Program-made: the position numbers and the translations under genes
Source of the DNA: Candidatus Bathyarchaeota archaeon
GTDB taxonomy: Archaea > Thermoproteota > Bathyarchaeia > Bathyarchaeales > Bathycorpusculaceae
NCBI GenBank assembly: GCA_003164295.1
Contig: PLTA01000034.1
Span: 1-64,000 of the forward strand
Length of the DNA: 64,000 nt
Direction of reading: 5' to 3'
The notes under the pieces: model-generated
The model's database searches: none
What the model was told of the DNA's origin: nothing
The model's input: only the letters and a program-made list of their open reading frames with translations
Shown: positions 54,580 through 63,071 of the stretch, piece after piece
Layout of the letters: each line of letters opens with the position of its first letter
How positions within the stretch are numbered: the stretch's first letter is position 1

Positions 54580-54807
54580 ATGATTTTTTTGTATGGAGGC
54601 TTCAGAGGTTTGGATATTCTTTTCTGTTTTAGGGGAACGAAAAAAGGTTTCATTGCCGTATCCAAACCTCTTCATCCGACCGATAAAAAACTGTGTGCAT
54701 TTGATCACAGTGAGCGTAAGTATCTTATGGTTTCTCGCTGGCATGTTATTTTTGATTCGCAAGCTTTTCTTCATTTTCTCACTGGTCCCAATGCACAGCA
54801 CTTTTAA
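54580..54807 (+). CDS. Doubtful small ORF
   Basis: 75 aa, codon use like the real genes, but no family recognised. The later part reads KPLHPTDKKLCAFDHSERKY and LMVSRWHVIFDSQAFLHFL. Start uncertain (GGAGG at 54594-54598 could serve an internal TTG near 54608). Overlaps an implausible minus-strand ORF. Confidence 0.3.
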   Translation: MIFLYGGFRGLDILFCFRGTKKGFIAVSKPLHPTDKKLCAFDHSERKYLMVSRWHVIFDSQAFLHFLTGPNAQHF

Positions 54808-54831
54808 ATTAGCTGTTTAAAATTTAAAATT

Positions 54832-54857
54832 TTGTGACTGTATCGGGGTAGTCACAA
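54832..54857. promoter_or_regulatory. Perfect 8-10-8 inverted repeat
   Basis: TTGTGACT (54832-54839) and AGTCACAA (54850-54857) around a 10-nt spacer. It sits about 270 nt upstream of the RAM pseudogene start and 25 nt beyond the doubtful plus-strand ORF. Length and symmetry fit a dimeric regulator site; no T tract follows, so a bacterial-type terminator is unlikely. Confidence 0.4.
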
Positions 54858-55067
54858 CTTTAACGGTAACTTGTAAAAAACGCTCATTACAATAACGTTT
54901 GTGTGAGATAAAAGTGGTTTTCAAATTACTCTTTACTACTTTTAAATTTCAGAAGCCATCAAACTAAAGGTATTTTCAAAGTTCAAACTTGTAATTGCGC
55001 CAAAAATTATTACAGTAGTTTATTTATTCGGTTTTTATTTAAAAGAAAAAGAGTTTAATTTAGTAAA

Positions 55068-55304
55068 TTATCTTTCTTCGACAACGATCATCGTTAACGT
55101 TGATCGTACTTTGTCTAGTCGTCTAATGCGCCAAGTTACAATTTCTTTAAGCTTATCCATTGTATCAGCTTTCACTCTTGCAACGATATCGTAGACGCCA
55201 TATACTGCTGAAGCTTCTTCGACGCCTTCAACTTTTTTTAGTTCTTTTAGTACATCTGATTCTGAACCTATTTCAGTATTTATTAAAACAAAGGCTGTGG
55301 GCAT
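55068..55304 (-). CDS. Stand-alone RAM-domain protein
   Basis: 78 aa from the ATG at 55304 (GAGACG SD upstream; an ATG 6 nt earlier is also possible). MPTAFVLINTEIGSESDVLK, VYGVYDIVARVKADTMDKLK, STLTMIVVEE: the RAM/AsnC ligand fold without HTH. Close paralogue of the proteins at 56659 (YGVYDIITKIKADSMEQLKD) and 54276. These small proteins form decameric rings that bind effectors. Confidence 0.85.
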   Translation of the reverse strand: MPTAFVLINTEIGSESDVLKELKKVEGVEEASAVYGVYDIVARVKADTMDKLKEIVTWRIRRLDKVRSTLTMIVVEER

Positions 55305-55418
55305 ATCCATTCGTCTCTAAGAATTGATAGTTTAGTGTGCATTAAAAAGTTTCCTAGAAACAAATAAAATAAGCGCTTACTCCGCACTGTGAAGTCCATA
55401 TTTGCTGTCATAAGCAGG

Positions 55419-56456
55419 CTAAGCACTTGGCTTCTTAGTTATAATCCGGATGCCTGTCCATTGCAAGGCTATATAGGAAACGATAAGACGGAACCACAAA
55501 GTTACGATACGTGACAGTAAAGTCACGGAAAAGCTTAGAACAACGGAAACACCAAGAAAACTGAAAATTGATGTCATTACAATTTCAGTAAAACCAAGTA
55601 GCGTTATACCAACCGTTTGGAGTGTGCCTGTTAAAGTGAAAACAATAAGAACTGTGCTAATTGGAACAGATTGACCTAATGCATAAAAAGACAAAAATAT
55701 CACAGAGATTTCAAAAATAAAACTTACTATAGCATAAATGATTGCTTTAAAGAATCTTTTGGGGTTCTCTCCCAACTGTTTTATGCTGGAATGATATCCA
55801 CCTAAAAACTTCTCAGCTCTTTCCCTAAGTTTTTGGGAATCGTATATCTTTCGGAAAAATAAAATTATTCTGATGCCCACGTTGAGTAGAGTTTTTGTGG
55901 CAGCTGGTTTAACGCTAACATAATAAATAATGATCAAACTCAAAATTGAGAGCGCAAGAATCAGGACTATGAAGAAGCTGTCGATAAACGGTAAATGATA
56001 ACTAAGCAATAATGATCCTAAACCAGTGCTTAAGGCAACAATAGTTAATGTAATTGTAAAAAGTTTTTGAGCAACAACTGTGGCTCCGATTTTGCTGGCG
56101 TCTTGATTTGACTCTTTGGCTAGAAGGTAAGTTTTTGATATTTCACCTGACCAACCTAATTGTGGAACAACAGCCTCAAAGAATAGTCCAACCCATGTAA
56201 ACAATAAAGATTTTCTGAGGCTAAGCTTTATTGACAAATTTTTTAGCAATTGACGCCAAACTAAAGCAGAACATAATGTAAAAAGGAAATAAGAAATGAA
56301 AGCTCCAGCGTAAATTGTTACATTTATCTTTGATAGAATGCTTACAACTTGTGCTGGATTAATGAAAAAGTAAAAGTAAAGGACGAATGCTGCTAATCCC
56401 AAAATCAAAATTATTAGAATGGCCTTTAGGTGGATTGGGGTTTTTGCTTTGTCCAT
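55419..56456 (-). CDS. Flippase-like (LPG synthase TM / UPF0104) membrane protein
   Basis: 345 aa, about eight helices. Family hallmarks: YFLFTLCSALVWRQLLKNL near 55-75, FEAVVPQLGWSGEISKTYLL near 93-112, and a charged loop followed by IYAIVSFIFEISVIFLSFYALG. Relatives include the flippase domain of MprF and YbhN proteins, implicated in lipid handling. Substrate unknown. Flanked on both sides by RAM-domain genes on the same strand. Confidence 0.8.
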   Translation of the reverse strand: MDKAKTPIHLKAILIILILGLAAFVLYFYFFINPAQVVSILSKINVTIYAGAFISYFLFTLCSALVWRQLLKNLSIKLSLRKSLLFTWVGLFFEAVVPQLGWSGEISKTYLLAKESNQDASKIGATVVAQKLFTITLTIVALSTGLGSLLLSYHLPFIDSFFIVLILALSILSLIIIYYVSVKPAATKTLLNVGIRIILFFRKIYDSQKLRERAEKFLGGYHSSIKQLGENPKRFFKAIIYAIVSFIFEISVIFLSFYALGQSVPISTVLIVFTLTGTLQTVGITLLGFTEIVMTSIFSFLGVSVVLSFSVTLLSRIVTLWFRLIVSYIALQWTGIRIITKKPSA

Positions 56457-56658
56457 TTAAGGTTTCAAGCCTTGCTTAGACTTTCATAGCTGACCTATTA
56501 AGTATATTTAAAAAGCAAACGACATTTTCTCGCGTTATTTTTGCCATGTTTTAAATTTTATTGTCGATTATTTAATAAAGTTGGTTAAAAATGTAAAGTT
56601 GAGAGAGTAGACAAAAACAAAAAAGAGAGCATGTTTTGCTCCTTCCCAAAATTGGCCG

Positions 56659-56892
56659 TTACTCTTCCATCATTATCAATGTTAAAGTGGATCGTACTCT
56701 GCCTATGGTTCTGACTTTTCGTGTTACCATATCTTTGAGTTGTTCCATTGAGTCAGCCTTTATCTTAGTGATTATATCGTAAACGCCATAGGAAAAGTAA
56801 GCTTCTTCTACACCATCGATCTTTTTTAGTTCATCCACAACTTCTTGTTCGGCTCCTGATTCAACGTTTATTAACACAAAGGCTTTGGGCAT
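56659..56892 (-). CDS. Stand-alone RAM-domain protein
   Basis: 77 aa from the ATG at 56892 (GGTGGAG lies 8 nt upstream; an earlier in-frame ATG overlaps that SD). MPKAFVLINVESGAEQEVVD, YGVYDIITKIKADSMEQLKD, VRSTLTLIMMEE. Paralogue of 55068 and the pseudogene at 54276. Divergent from pyrG across 340 nt. Confidence 0.85.
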   Translation of the reverse strand: MPKAFVLINVESGAEQEVVDELKKIDGVEEAYFSYGVYDIITKIKADSMEQLKDMVTRKVRTIGRVRSTLTLIMMEE

Positions 56893-56910
56893 TTTTCGTC
56901 TCCACCACAT

Positions 56911-57234
56911 ACTAAGTAAACTATTAATTAAAATTTTTCTAAGTAATAATGCTTACTTACTTGTTTTTTTAAAAATTTTATCTTCTAGAGCTGATTGGCA
57001 AGATTTTTGTACAAAGTGGGAACACTGAACGTTATGCTGTTGGCAAATCATTTCAACTGTGGGCTCTTCTTGATGGTTTCTTATTCTTAGCCGAAAATAA
57101 AGGCAAAAGTCTCCGTTTAGTTCACTTTTCGTTTTCTCACAAACTTAATTTATGATTGCACATTTTTGCAGCTCTGTACACAAAAGAGTTATATTTTGTC
57201 AGCTTGAAAGGTGTAGGATATTGCGGCGAACACC
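56911..57234. other. Intergenic region between RAM gene and pyrG
   Basis: 324 nt. Contains the pyrG promoter (TATA at 57189-57197) and AT-rich sequence upstream of the RAM gene. No ORF, RNA gene or repeat recognised. Confidence 0.4.
57189..57197 (+). promoter_or_regulatory. TATA box for pyrG
   Basis: TTATATTTT preceded by AAAGAG. Centred 42 nt upstream of the ATG at 57235, predicting a leader of about 15 nt. Confidence 0.45.
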
Positions 57235-58875
57235 ATGGTTAAGTACATTTTTGTAACAGGCGGGGTCTTAAGCTCCGTTGGCAAGGGCATATTAACGTCT
57301 TCCATCGGTAAAATGCTTCAAGCACGAGGGATAAAACCCACAGTTGTAAAAATCGATCCATACGTAAACGTTGATGCAGGAACGATGAATCCATATATGC
57401 ATGGCGAAGTCTTCGTGACAGATGACGGAGGAGAAACGGACTTAGACTTAGGTTGGTATGAACGCTTCTTAGATTTAAGCCTCAAACAAGAAAACAACTT
57501 AACAACAGGCATGGTTTACAAATCAGTAATTGAAAAAGAAAGACGTGGCGATTTTTTGGGTCGCTGTGTCCAAATTGTCCCTCATATAACTAACGAAATT
57601 AAGAATCGTATAAAAAGCGTAGGTAAAGCAACCTTTGCCGATGTAGTTTTAACTGAAGTCGGCGGGACGGTCGGTGACATTGAAGGTTTGCCATTTCTTG
57701 AAGCCATACGTCAAATGCGTTTAGAAGAAGGCTACGAAAATACTCTTTATGTCCATGTGGCCTTGGTGCCTATTTTAGATGTTACTAGTGAAATGAAAAC
57801 AAAGCCGCTTCAGCACAGCGTTAACGAATTGCGGCGAATCGGTATTCAACCAGATACGATAGTGGCTAGAAGCCCTAAAATGATTGATGCTGAAGCCCTC
57901 AGAAAAATAGCTTTATTTGGTACAATTCCCGAAAGCGCAGTTTTCTGTTCATACAATGCAGACTCCGTTTATCAAGTACCTCTTATCTTAGATAAACAGG
58001 GCATGGGCGACTTTATCTGTCAACGATTGCAATTCAAATGTGACGGTAAAGATTTTGGTCCATGGCAACAATATGTTGAAGCTGCAATTCACCCCGAACA
58101 TGAAGTCAAAATAGCTTTAGTTGGCAAATACGCCGGGTTAACTGATAGTTATGTTAGTATGACTGAAGCATTACGGCATGGTGGCGCTGCAAACAAGGCT
58201 AAAGTTGATATTTCCTATCTTGAAGCAGAAAAACTCGAACATGAACCTGAATGCATAAAAGACCTCGCAAATTTCGACGGCATTTTCGTTCCCTATGGTT
58301 TTGGTCCTCGAGGAACTGAGGGCAAAATTGCAGCCGCCCAGTTTGCAAGGGAAAATGATATCCCCTTCTTAGGTATCTGTTATGGTTTTCAATTGGCTGT
58401 AATCGAGTTTTCCCGAAACGTCTGCGGATTAAAAGATGCGAACAGCACAGAAATTAATCCTGAAACGCCTTATCCAGTTATAGATCTTATGCCTGAACAA
58501 CGCGGGATAGAAATTAAAGGTGCAACTATGCGTTTGGGTGCGCACAAAATTATTTTGCAGAAAGGCTCGCTTGCTTATAATTTGTGGGGACAAGAAGAAA
58601 TCTACGAGCGCCATCGTCATCGATTTGAAGTTAACTTAGATTATGCTGAAATCCTCAAGAAAAATGGTTTATGCTTTACAGGTAAAAGTTCTGACGGCAG
58701 ACGAATGGAAACTTTGGATTATCCAAAGAATTATTTCTATTTTGCTTCGCAGTTCCATGGTGAATTCAAAAGTCGACCTGGACGACCTTCGCCTGAATAC
58801 TTTGGGTTCCTCCAAGCATGTGTTTGCAAGAAGCTTGGAAAACCAAAATCTGAAGTGCCATTGTTGAATTACTAG
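57235..58875 (+). CDS. pyrG: CTP synthase
   Basis: 546 aa. Synthetase domain with KYIFVTGGVLSSVGKGILTS and DPYVNVDAGTMNPYMHGEVF; C-terminal class I glutamine amidotransferase with GICYGFQLAVIEF (nucleophile Cys), ERHRHRFEVN, and QFHGEFKSRPGRPSPEYFGF carrying the His-Glu of the triad. It aminates UTP to CTP. Followed 49 nt later by a 96-aa gene on the same strand. Confidence 0.97.
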   Translation: MVKYIFVTGGVLSSVGKGILTSSIGKMLQARGIKPTVVKIDPYVNVDAGTMNPYMHGEVFVTDDGGETDLDLGWYERFLDLSLKQENNLTTGMVYKSVIEKERRGDFLGRCVQIVPHITNEIKNRIKSVGKATFADVVLTEVGGTVGDIEGLPFLEAIRQMRLEEGYENTLYVHVALVPILDVTSEMKTKPLQHSVNELRRIGIQPDTIVARSPKMIDAEALRKIALFGTIPESAVFCSYNADSVYQVPLILDKQGMGDFICQRLQFKCDGKDFGPWQQYVEAAIHPEHEVKIALVGKYAGLTDSYVSMTEALRHGGAANKAKVDISYLEAEKLEHEPECIKDLANFDGIFVPYGFGPRGTEGKIAAAQFARENDIPFLGICYGFQLAVIEFSRNVCGLKDANSTEINPETPYPVIDLMPEQRGIEIKGATMRLGAHKIILQKGSLAYNLWGQEEIYERHRHRFEVNLDYAEILKKNGLCFTGKSSDGRRMETLDYPKNYFYFASQFHGEFKSRPGRPSPEYFGFLQACVCKKLGKPKSEVPLLNY

Positions 58876-58924
58876 AAAAGGCTATAATGCATGATATACA
58901 TGAAACGGTAAGGATTGAGAAAAA

Positions 58925-59215
58925 ATGGAACCGACTGGAAATTGGGATTCAAAAGGGTTTAGCAAACAAATGACAGAGAGTAAAAATGAACTGGCTGATT
59001 TACAGCAAGAACTTACTTGTGTAATGATAAAGTTCGCTTTACGTGCTTTGAGAGTTTATCAATCAACAAGACCTGAACCTTTAAGACCAGGCGAACTTGC
59101 TCTTTTAATTAAAAACGAATTGAATTGGGTTATTGCTGATCTTACGGCGCAGCCAAACTTAGACAACATCACTAAGCTCGTTAAAGAAGAATGGGCTAAA
59201 GAGCAAAAAGCTTAA
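58925..59215 (+). CDS. Helical hypothetical protein downstream of pyrG
   Basis: 96 aa, all-helical by composition: ESKNELADLQQELTCVMIKF, ALRALRVYQSTRPEPLRPGE, LALLIKNELNWVIADLTAQP. The start is preceded by GGATTGAG-type sequence. No family recognised. Probably co-transcribed with pyrG. Confidence 0.6.
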   Translation: MEPTGNWDSKGFSKQMTESKNELADLQQELTCVMIKFALRALRVYQSTRPEPLRPGELALLIKNELNWVIADLTAQPNLDNITKLVKEEWAKEQKA

Positions 59216-59294
59216 CTTAGCTTTATTTTTTTCTTAAAGCTTGCGTTTGTTTTGATTTATAAAAATAGATAAAAAAATTTTGTTTATCGCTTTT

Positions 59295-59717
59295 TTATTT
59301 TGTGCGACAGAATTCTTCCATTGTTGACATTAAAGCGGGAACTGCGTAGATTATGTCTCTATCGTTTACCATTCCTACGAGGGCGCCGTTTTTGTCAACG
59401 ATTGGTAAATGTTTTATTTGCCAGTGTTTCATTAGTTTAGCTGCTTCTTCAACGGATGCGTTTTCATCGATGACTACAAGTGGGTTTGTATAGACCATGC
59501 GTGCAATGATTGTGTTCAAGGGTGCGCCCATTTCAACTGCTCGGATCAGAACATCTTTGACGGTTATGATTCCGGTTGGTTTTCCGCTTTGTACCACAAG
59601 GATTGCGTCTTTGTCTAAACTTGTCATTAATGCAATAACTTCTTTGACGGTTGTGTTGTTATTTACAGTTTTAACGTCTTTTGATATTATGTCTCTTATC
59701 ATAACATTGCTTGCCAT
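59295..59717 (-). CDS. CBS-domain-pair protein
   Basis: 140 aa, essentially only two CBS motifs: VMIRDIISKDVKTVNNNTTV ... ILVVQSGKPTGIITVKDVL and MVYTNPLVVIDENASVEEAA ... LPIVDKNGALVGMVNDRDII. CBS pairs bind adenosyl ligands (AMP, ATP, SAM) and act as energy or ligand sensors. The partner is unknown. Confidence 0.88.
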   Translation of the reverse strand: MASNVMIRDIISKDVKTVNNNTTVKEVIALMTSLDKDAILVVQSGKPTGIITVKDVLIRAVEMGAPLNTIIARMVYTNPLVVIDENASVEEAAKLMKHWQIKHLPIVDKNGALVGMVNDRDIIYAVPALMSTMEEFCRTK

Positions 59718-59847
59718 TTAATTTTCACCTTAACGTCTATCACAGACACACTTGTCATTTATCAATTTTTTGTTTATTCGCCCAGACGCACTTGTGCAAC
59801 GCTTAAAGGCTTGTTTATTTTTCTTTTTCTAAGAGGAGGCTTTTGTT

Positions 59848-60357
59848 TTGAGTAACGATTCTAAAACTGTTGAGCCGCAATTTGGCACACGCTTAGATAA
59901 CGCTAAAAACTATGCTGAAGTATGGCAAATCGTTAAAGACAGTGTCTGGTTTGCGCAAGGAAAACGAAGAGAATCCATGATGCTGTTTTTAGATGATTTG
60001 CCACTGCAACTTGGCGCATATTATCCTGTTGGAACGAACAATATTGTTTTAAACCGATCTCTTGTGGAGATTGTTGAGGCATCTGTAACATCTAAGCCTA
60101 CTGTTAATGCGTTAGTTTACAATCTTTTGTTGCATGAGTATTTACATGCGTTAGGTGAGCTTTCAGAGGTTGAGGTTAGACGATTAGTTGTTGAAGTTGC
60201 AAAGAAATGTTTTGGGGAAACGCATAGTGCGACCGAGGTTGCGTGTAAAAGTCCTTGGGTTCTGCTTAAAGATATACCTCTTGGTCCCTATAATGCGCCT
60301 AAGCGTGTTATGGAAATTGTTAAGGATTTTGAGAAAACAGGAAAATATATCGTGTAG
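59848..60357 (+). CDS. Putative HExxH zinc metalloprotein
   Basis: 169 aa, TTG start with strong SD GAGGAGG upstream. HEYLHALGELSE at 96-107 forms a HExxHxxG zinc motif (H96, E97, H100), with E107 or H126 as possible third ligand. The preceding LNRSLVEIVE...VNALVYNLLLHE resembles small archaeal metallopeptidase-like domains. Proteolytic activity not shown. The 10-nt repeat array, copy C, lies just downstream. Confidence 0.6.
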   Translation: MSNDSKTVEPQFGTRLDNAKNYAEVWQIVKDSVWFAQGKRRESMMLFLDDLPLQLGAYYPVGTNNIVLNRSLVEIVEASVTSKPTVNALVYNLLLHEYLHALGELSEVEVRRLVVEVAKKCFGETHSATEVACKSPWVLLKDIPLGPYNAPKRVMEIVKDFEKTGKYIV

Positions 60358-60392
60358 TCTGTTATTATTTGCTGTTTTGGCGTAAATTTTTT

Positions 60393-60520
60393 CTTTGTGT
60401 TTTGGGTTGCTTTTTTTGAACAAAGCTTAACTTCTTTGCAGGTTGCGTCTATATTCGTCTTGATTAGTCTTGTTACGTCTTGAAAAGTTCCAAATGGTCC
60501 CAGAAAGTCCTGAAAAGTCT
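60393..60520 (-). repeat. 10-nt periodic array plus conserved element, copy C
   Basis: On the minus strand seven 10-nt units occupy 60520-60451 (for example AGACTTTTCA, GGACTTTCTG, AGACTAATCA, AGACGAATAT). They lead in exact phase into AGACGCAACC (60450-60441), TGCAAAGAAG and the conserved tail to about 60393 (CAAAAAAAGCAACC). Anchor and tail match copies A and B at the window start; the units have a different sequence again. The array's outer end abuts the SD (GGAGG, 60523-60527) of the AbrB-like gene. Confidence 0.82.
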
Positions 60521-60531
60521 TTGGAGGAATC

Positions 60532-60813
60532 TTGTTGCCGTTAACCGAAACTGCCCGATTTAATACCCATCTGCAAAATGGAAATCGCTTTCAAATTCCA
60601 AATATAGTGCGTTGGCGCTACAAACTTGAAGTAACTCAGCCCTTAAATGTCGAAGTTCAAATCATCGGAGTAATGTGTGTTCGAGAAAAATTTCTAACAA
60701 AAATGCGCAAAGATGGCCGAATAACCATTCCTGCATTAACCATAACCATGTTGAAGCAGAATGCACCTGATCTCAAACAATACGCCATGGAAGTAACAAT
60801 TTCTCCCGGATAA
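60532..60813 (+). CDS. AbrB/SpoVT-like tandem-domain protein
   Basis: 93 aa, TTG start with GGAGG 4 nt upstream. Two beta-hairpin halves: TARFNTHLQNGNRFQIPNIVRWRYKLEVTQ and REKFLTKMRKDGRITIPALTITML, each with the (N/G)RxxIP core of swapped-hairpin AbrB folds. Probably DNA-binding as a monomer with two half-domains or a dimer. Its ribosome site directly borders the 10-nt repeat array. Confidence 0.7.
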   Translation: MLPLTETARFNTHLQNGNRFQIPNIVRWRYKLEVTQPLNVEVQIIGVMCVREKFLTKMRKDGRITIPALTITMLKQNAPDLKQYAMEVTISPG

Positions 60814-61221
60814 CTAAGCATCTTTTTCGTTAATTGCCATTATTGAAACTTTTATTTGCTTAACTGGCTTATTCGCTTTTAACCCATCAATTAGACTTCT
60901 TAAACGTTCAGAAGAACCCTTCACAACCATAACTTCCAGACAATTTGTCTCTGATAAATGAGAATGCAGATAAGCCGTTATCATATCATCAAACTCATGC
61001 TGAATTCGGAATAAATCTTTGTTCTCTTCAGCTTTATCATAAAGAACCGTTATTGTTGCGATTACGTTTCCTTTGATTTTTCCTAGTTCATTGTATTGGG
61101 TTAGGTACATGCGGACGGCTTGCCGAACTACTTCGGATCGATTTGCGCTTCGCTCTTCTCCAAGTATAGTGTCTAATTCTTCTAACAATTCATTTGGTAG
61201 TGAAAGGCTGATGATGCTCAC
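60814..61221 (-). CDS. nikR: NikR-family nickel-responsive regulator
   Basis: 135 aa. N-terminal ribbon-helix-helix (SLSLPNELLEELDTILGEER ... SEVVRQAVRMYL) and C-terminal ACT-like domain. High-affinity nickel ligands are conserved in spacing: H75, H86, H88 and C94 (E. coli H76, H87, H89, C95). With nickel bound, the tetramer represses uptake genes. It is divergent from the adjacent metal ABC transporter, making that its likely target. Confidence 0.9.
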   Translation of the reverse strand: MSIISLSLPNELLEELDTILGEERSANRSEVVRQAVRMYLTQYNELGKIKGNVIATITVLYDKAEENKDLFRIQHEFDDMITAYLHSHLSETNCLEVMVVKGSSERLRSLIDGLKANKPVKQIKVSIMAINEKDA

Positions 61222-61329
61222 TTAAATTCTCCTTAACTTTATGATAATTATTGTTTGTTTAAGGTTTTTGTTTGTCTTAAGTTTTGCCATAGATTATTCA
61301 AAATCAATGGTTATTAAATAAACTGCTGA

Positions 61330-61373
61330 TTTTAATAACATTTAATAAATGGTAAAGACATTTTAATAAATTG
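61330..61373. promoter_or_regulatory. Phased TTTAATAA repeats, candidate regulator site
   Basis: TTTAATAA occurs at 61331, 61341 and 61362, spaced 10 and 21 bp, so on one DNA face. A perfect palindrome, CATTTAATAAATG (61339-61351), and a near-palindrome, CATTTTAATAAATTG (61359-61373), are centred 21 bp apart. The cluster ends 8 nt before the transporter start codon, well placed for repression by the divergent NikR protein. It may also contain the promoter TATA. Confidence 0.5.
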
Positions 61374-61381
61374 GCGTTTTC

Positions 61382-62323
61382 ATGCGTAAAATTACATATA
61401 TCATTGTTGGCTCATTAGTTGCAATAATCGTACTTGCAGTCATAGCAGGTCTCTATCTTACTAACAACAACACAGGAACCACCCCAAGTTCCAAATTAAA
61501 CGTAGTCGCAACGTTTTATCCGCTATACGATTTCGCCCAAAATGTAGGCGGCGACAAAGTCAGCGTCTCAATACTTGTCCCAGAAACAACAGATGTGCAT
61601 GATTTTGAACCCACTCCCTCCTCACTAGCTGCTGTCTCAAGCGCAAACGTTTTAATTTATAACGGCGCAGGACTTGAACCGTGGATACAAAGTATCATTA
61701 CTTCAGCTGGAAACTCAAAACTTATTCAAGTTGACACAAGTCAAGGAATTCAACTGCTCCCAGTGCCCTCGCAATTCCAAAAAAATAATCAAACAATAGA
61801 CCCCCACATCTGGCTTAACCCATTAAATGCAAAACAGCAGGTTAACAATATTCTAAACGGATTAATCAAAGCTGATCCCGCTGATAGCCAATATTTTACC
61901 CAAAACGCGAATGCCTACGAAGCCCAGCTCGATAACTTGAATGCTCAAGCTATTAATGCCACAACCAACACTGCGACCAAATATTTTGTTACATTCCATG
62001 AAGCATTTGCTTATTTTGCCAACCAATATAACGTTACTCAACTGCCAATTTTAGGACCCTTTGAAGAAGAGCCCACGCCAGCCGACATCCAAAACGTAAT
62101 CAATGCTATTAACCAGTATCATCTCAAATATGTAGGATATGAGTCACTTGAAAACCAAGCAATCCCAAACACAATTCATTCTGAAACAAATGCCACTTTG
62201 ATAAATATGAATCCAATTGAAGGATTAACTCCACAACAAAAGGCGGCAGGCGACAATTACATTATATTAATGCAACAGGACATAAATAATATCCACTTGG
62301 CCTTAACAAATGTCGGAAGCTAA
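61382..62323 (+). CDS. Metal ABC transporter substrate-binding protein (ZnuA/TroA family)
   Basis: 313 aa. N-terminal membrane anchor (about 5-27) and cluster A-1/TroA fold. Metal ligands visible: H73 (TTDVHDFEPTP), His in DPHIWLNP, His in TFHEAFAYF, and a late acidic residue. Captures Zn2+, Mn2+ or, given the NikR neighbour, Ni2+. No His-rich loop of typical ZnuA. Overlaps the ATPase gene by 14 nt. Confidence 0.9.
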   Translation: MRKITYIIVGSLVAIIVLAVIAGLYLTNNNTGTTPSSKLNVVATFYPLYDFAQNVGGDKVSVSILVPETTDVHDFEPTPSSLAAVSSANVLIYNGAGLEPWIQSIITSAGNSKLIQVDTSQGIQLLPVPSQFQKNNQTIDPHIWLNPLNAKQQVNNILNGLIKADPADSQYFTQNANAYEAQLDNLNAQAINATTNTATKYFVTFHEAFAYFANQYNVTQLPILGPFEEEPTPADIQNVINAINQYHLKYVGYESLENQAIPNTIHSETNATLINMNPIEGLTPQQKAAGDNYIILMQQDINNIHLALTNVGS

Positions 62324-63071
62324 ATCCATCTTAGAAATTCGCGATCTTACTGTAAAGTTATCTAACGGAGTTACAGCCCTCGAAGGCATAAATATAGATG
62401 TCAAGCAGAAAGATTTAATCGCATTAATCGGACCCAACGGAGCTGGAAAGTCAACCCTCCTAAAAGCCATTCTAGGTCTAATCAAACCAACAAGTGGCTC
62501 AGTCACACTATTTGGGTCCAAAGACTTAAGCAAAAACCTAAAGTATGTAGGCTATGTTCCCCAAAGCGCCCAAGCAAGAGATCCAAACTTACCCTTCAGT
62601 GTCTATGAAACAGTACTGTTAGGAAGAACTCCAGTCGCCGGTTTGCTCCATGGAATGGGTGCAAAAGATAGAGAAAAAGTTGATGAGACCCTAAAGATGT
62701 TTGGCATATACGAGCTCAAAGATCGAAAAATTGGGCAGCTTTCTGGAGGGCAGTCTCAACGTGTTTTTTTGGCCAAAGCAATGGTTGCTGAACCAAAACT
62801 GCTTTTGTTGGATGAGCCTACAAGTGGCGTTGACACCAGTTCAAAAAAAGAATTCTACAACATCCTTGATAAATTAAACAAAGAAAGAGGAATAACGGTT
62901 ATACTTTCTTCACATGACATTGGCGTAATCACAAAGATAGCGAACAGAGTTCTTTGTCTAAACAGGTCCCAATTCTTCTGCGGTGAAAACGAAGACTTCC
63001 AAGCAGACATTGAAATTCACAAATTGTATGAGCATCCAGTGGAGCTTATGGAACATCATGATCACCCTTGA
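62310..63071 (+). CDS. Metal ABC transporter ATP-binding protein (ZnuC type)
   Basis: 253 aa. Walker A GPNGAGKSTLL, Q-loop YVPQSAQ, signature LSGGQSQRVFLAKAM, Walker B LLLLDEPTSGVD and H-loop SSHDIG. Ends with an HHDHP tail that may bind metal. Energises uptake with the permease that follows; overlaps both neighbours, giving a tightly coupled three-gene operon. Confidence 0.94.
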   Translation: MSEAKSILEIRDLTVKLSNGVTALEGINIDVKQKDLIALIGPNGAGKSTLLKAILGLIKPTSGSVTLFGSKDLSKNLKYVGYVPQSAQARDPNLPFSVYETVLLGRTPVAGLLHGMGAKDREKVDETLKMFGIYELKDRKIGQLSGGQSQRVFLAKAMVAEPKLLLLDEPTSGVDTSSKKEFYNILDKLNKERGITVILSSHDIGVITKIANRVLCLNRSQFFCGENEDFQADIEIHKLYEHPVELMEHHDHP

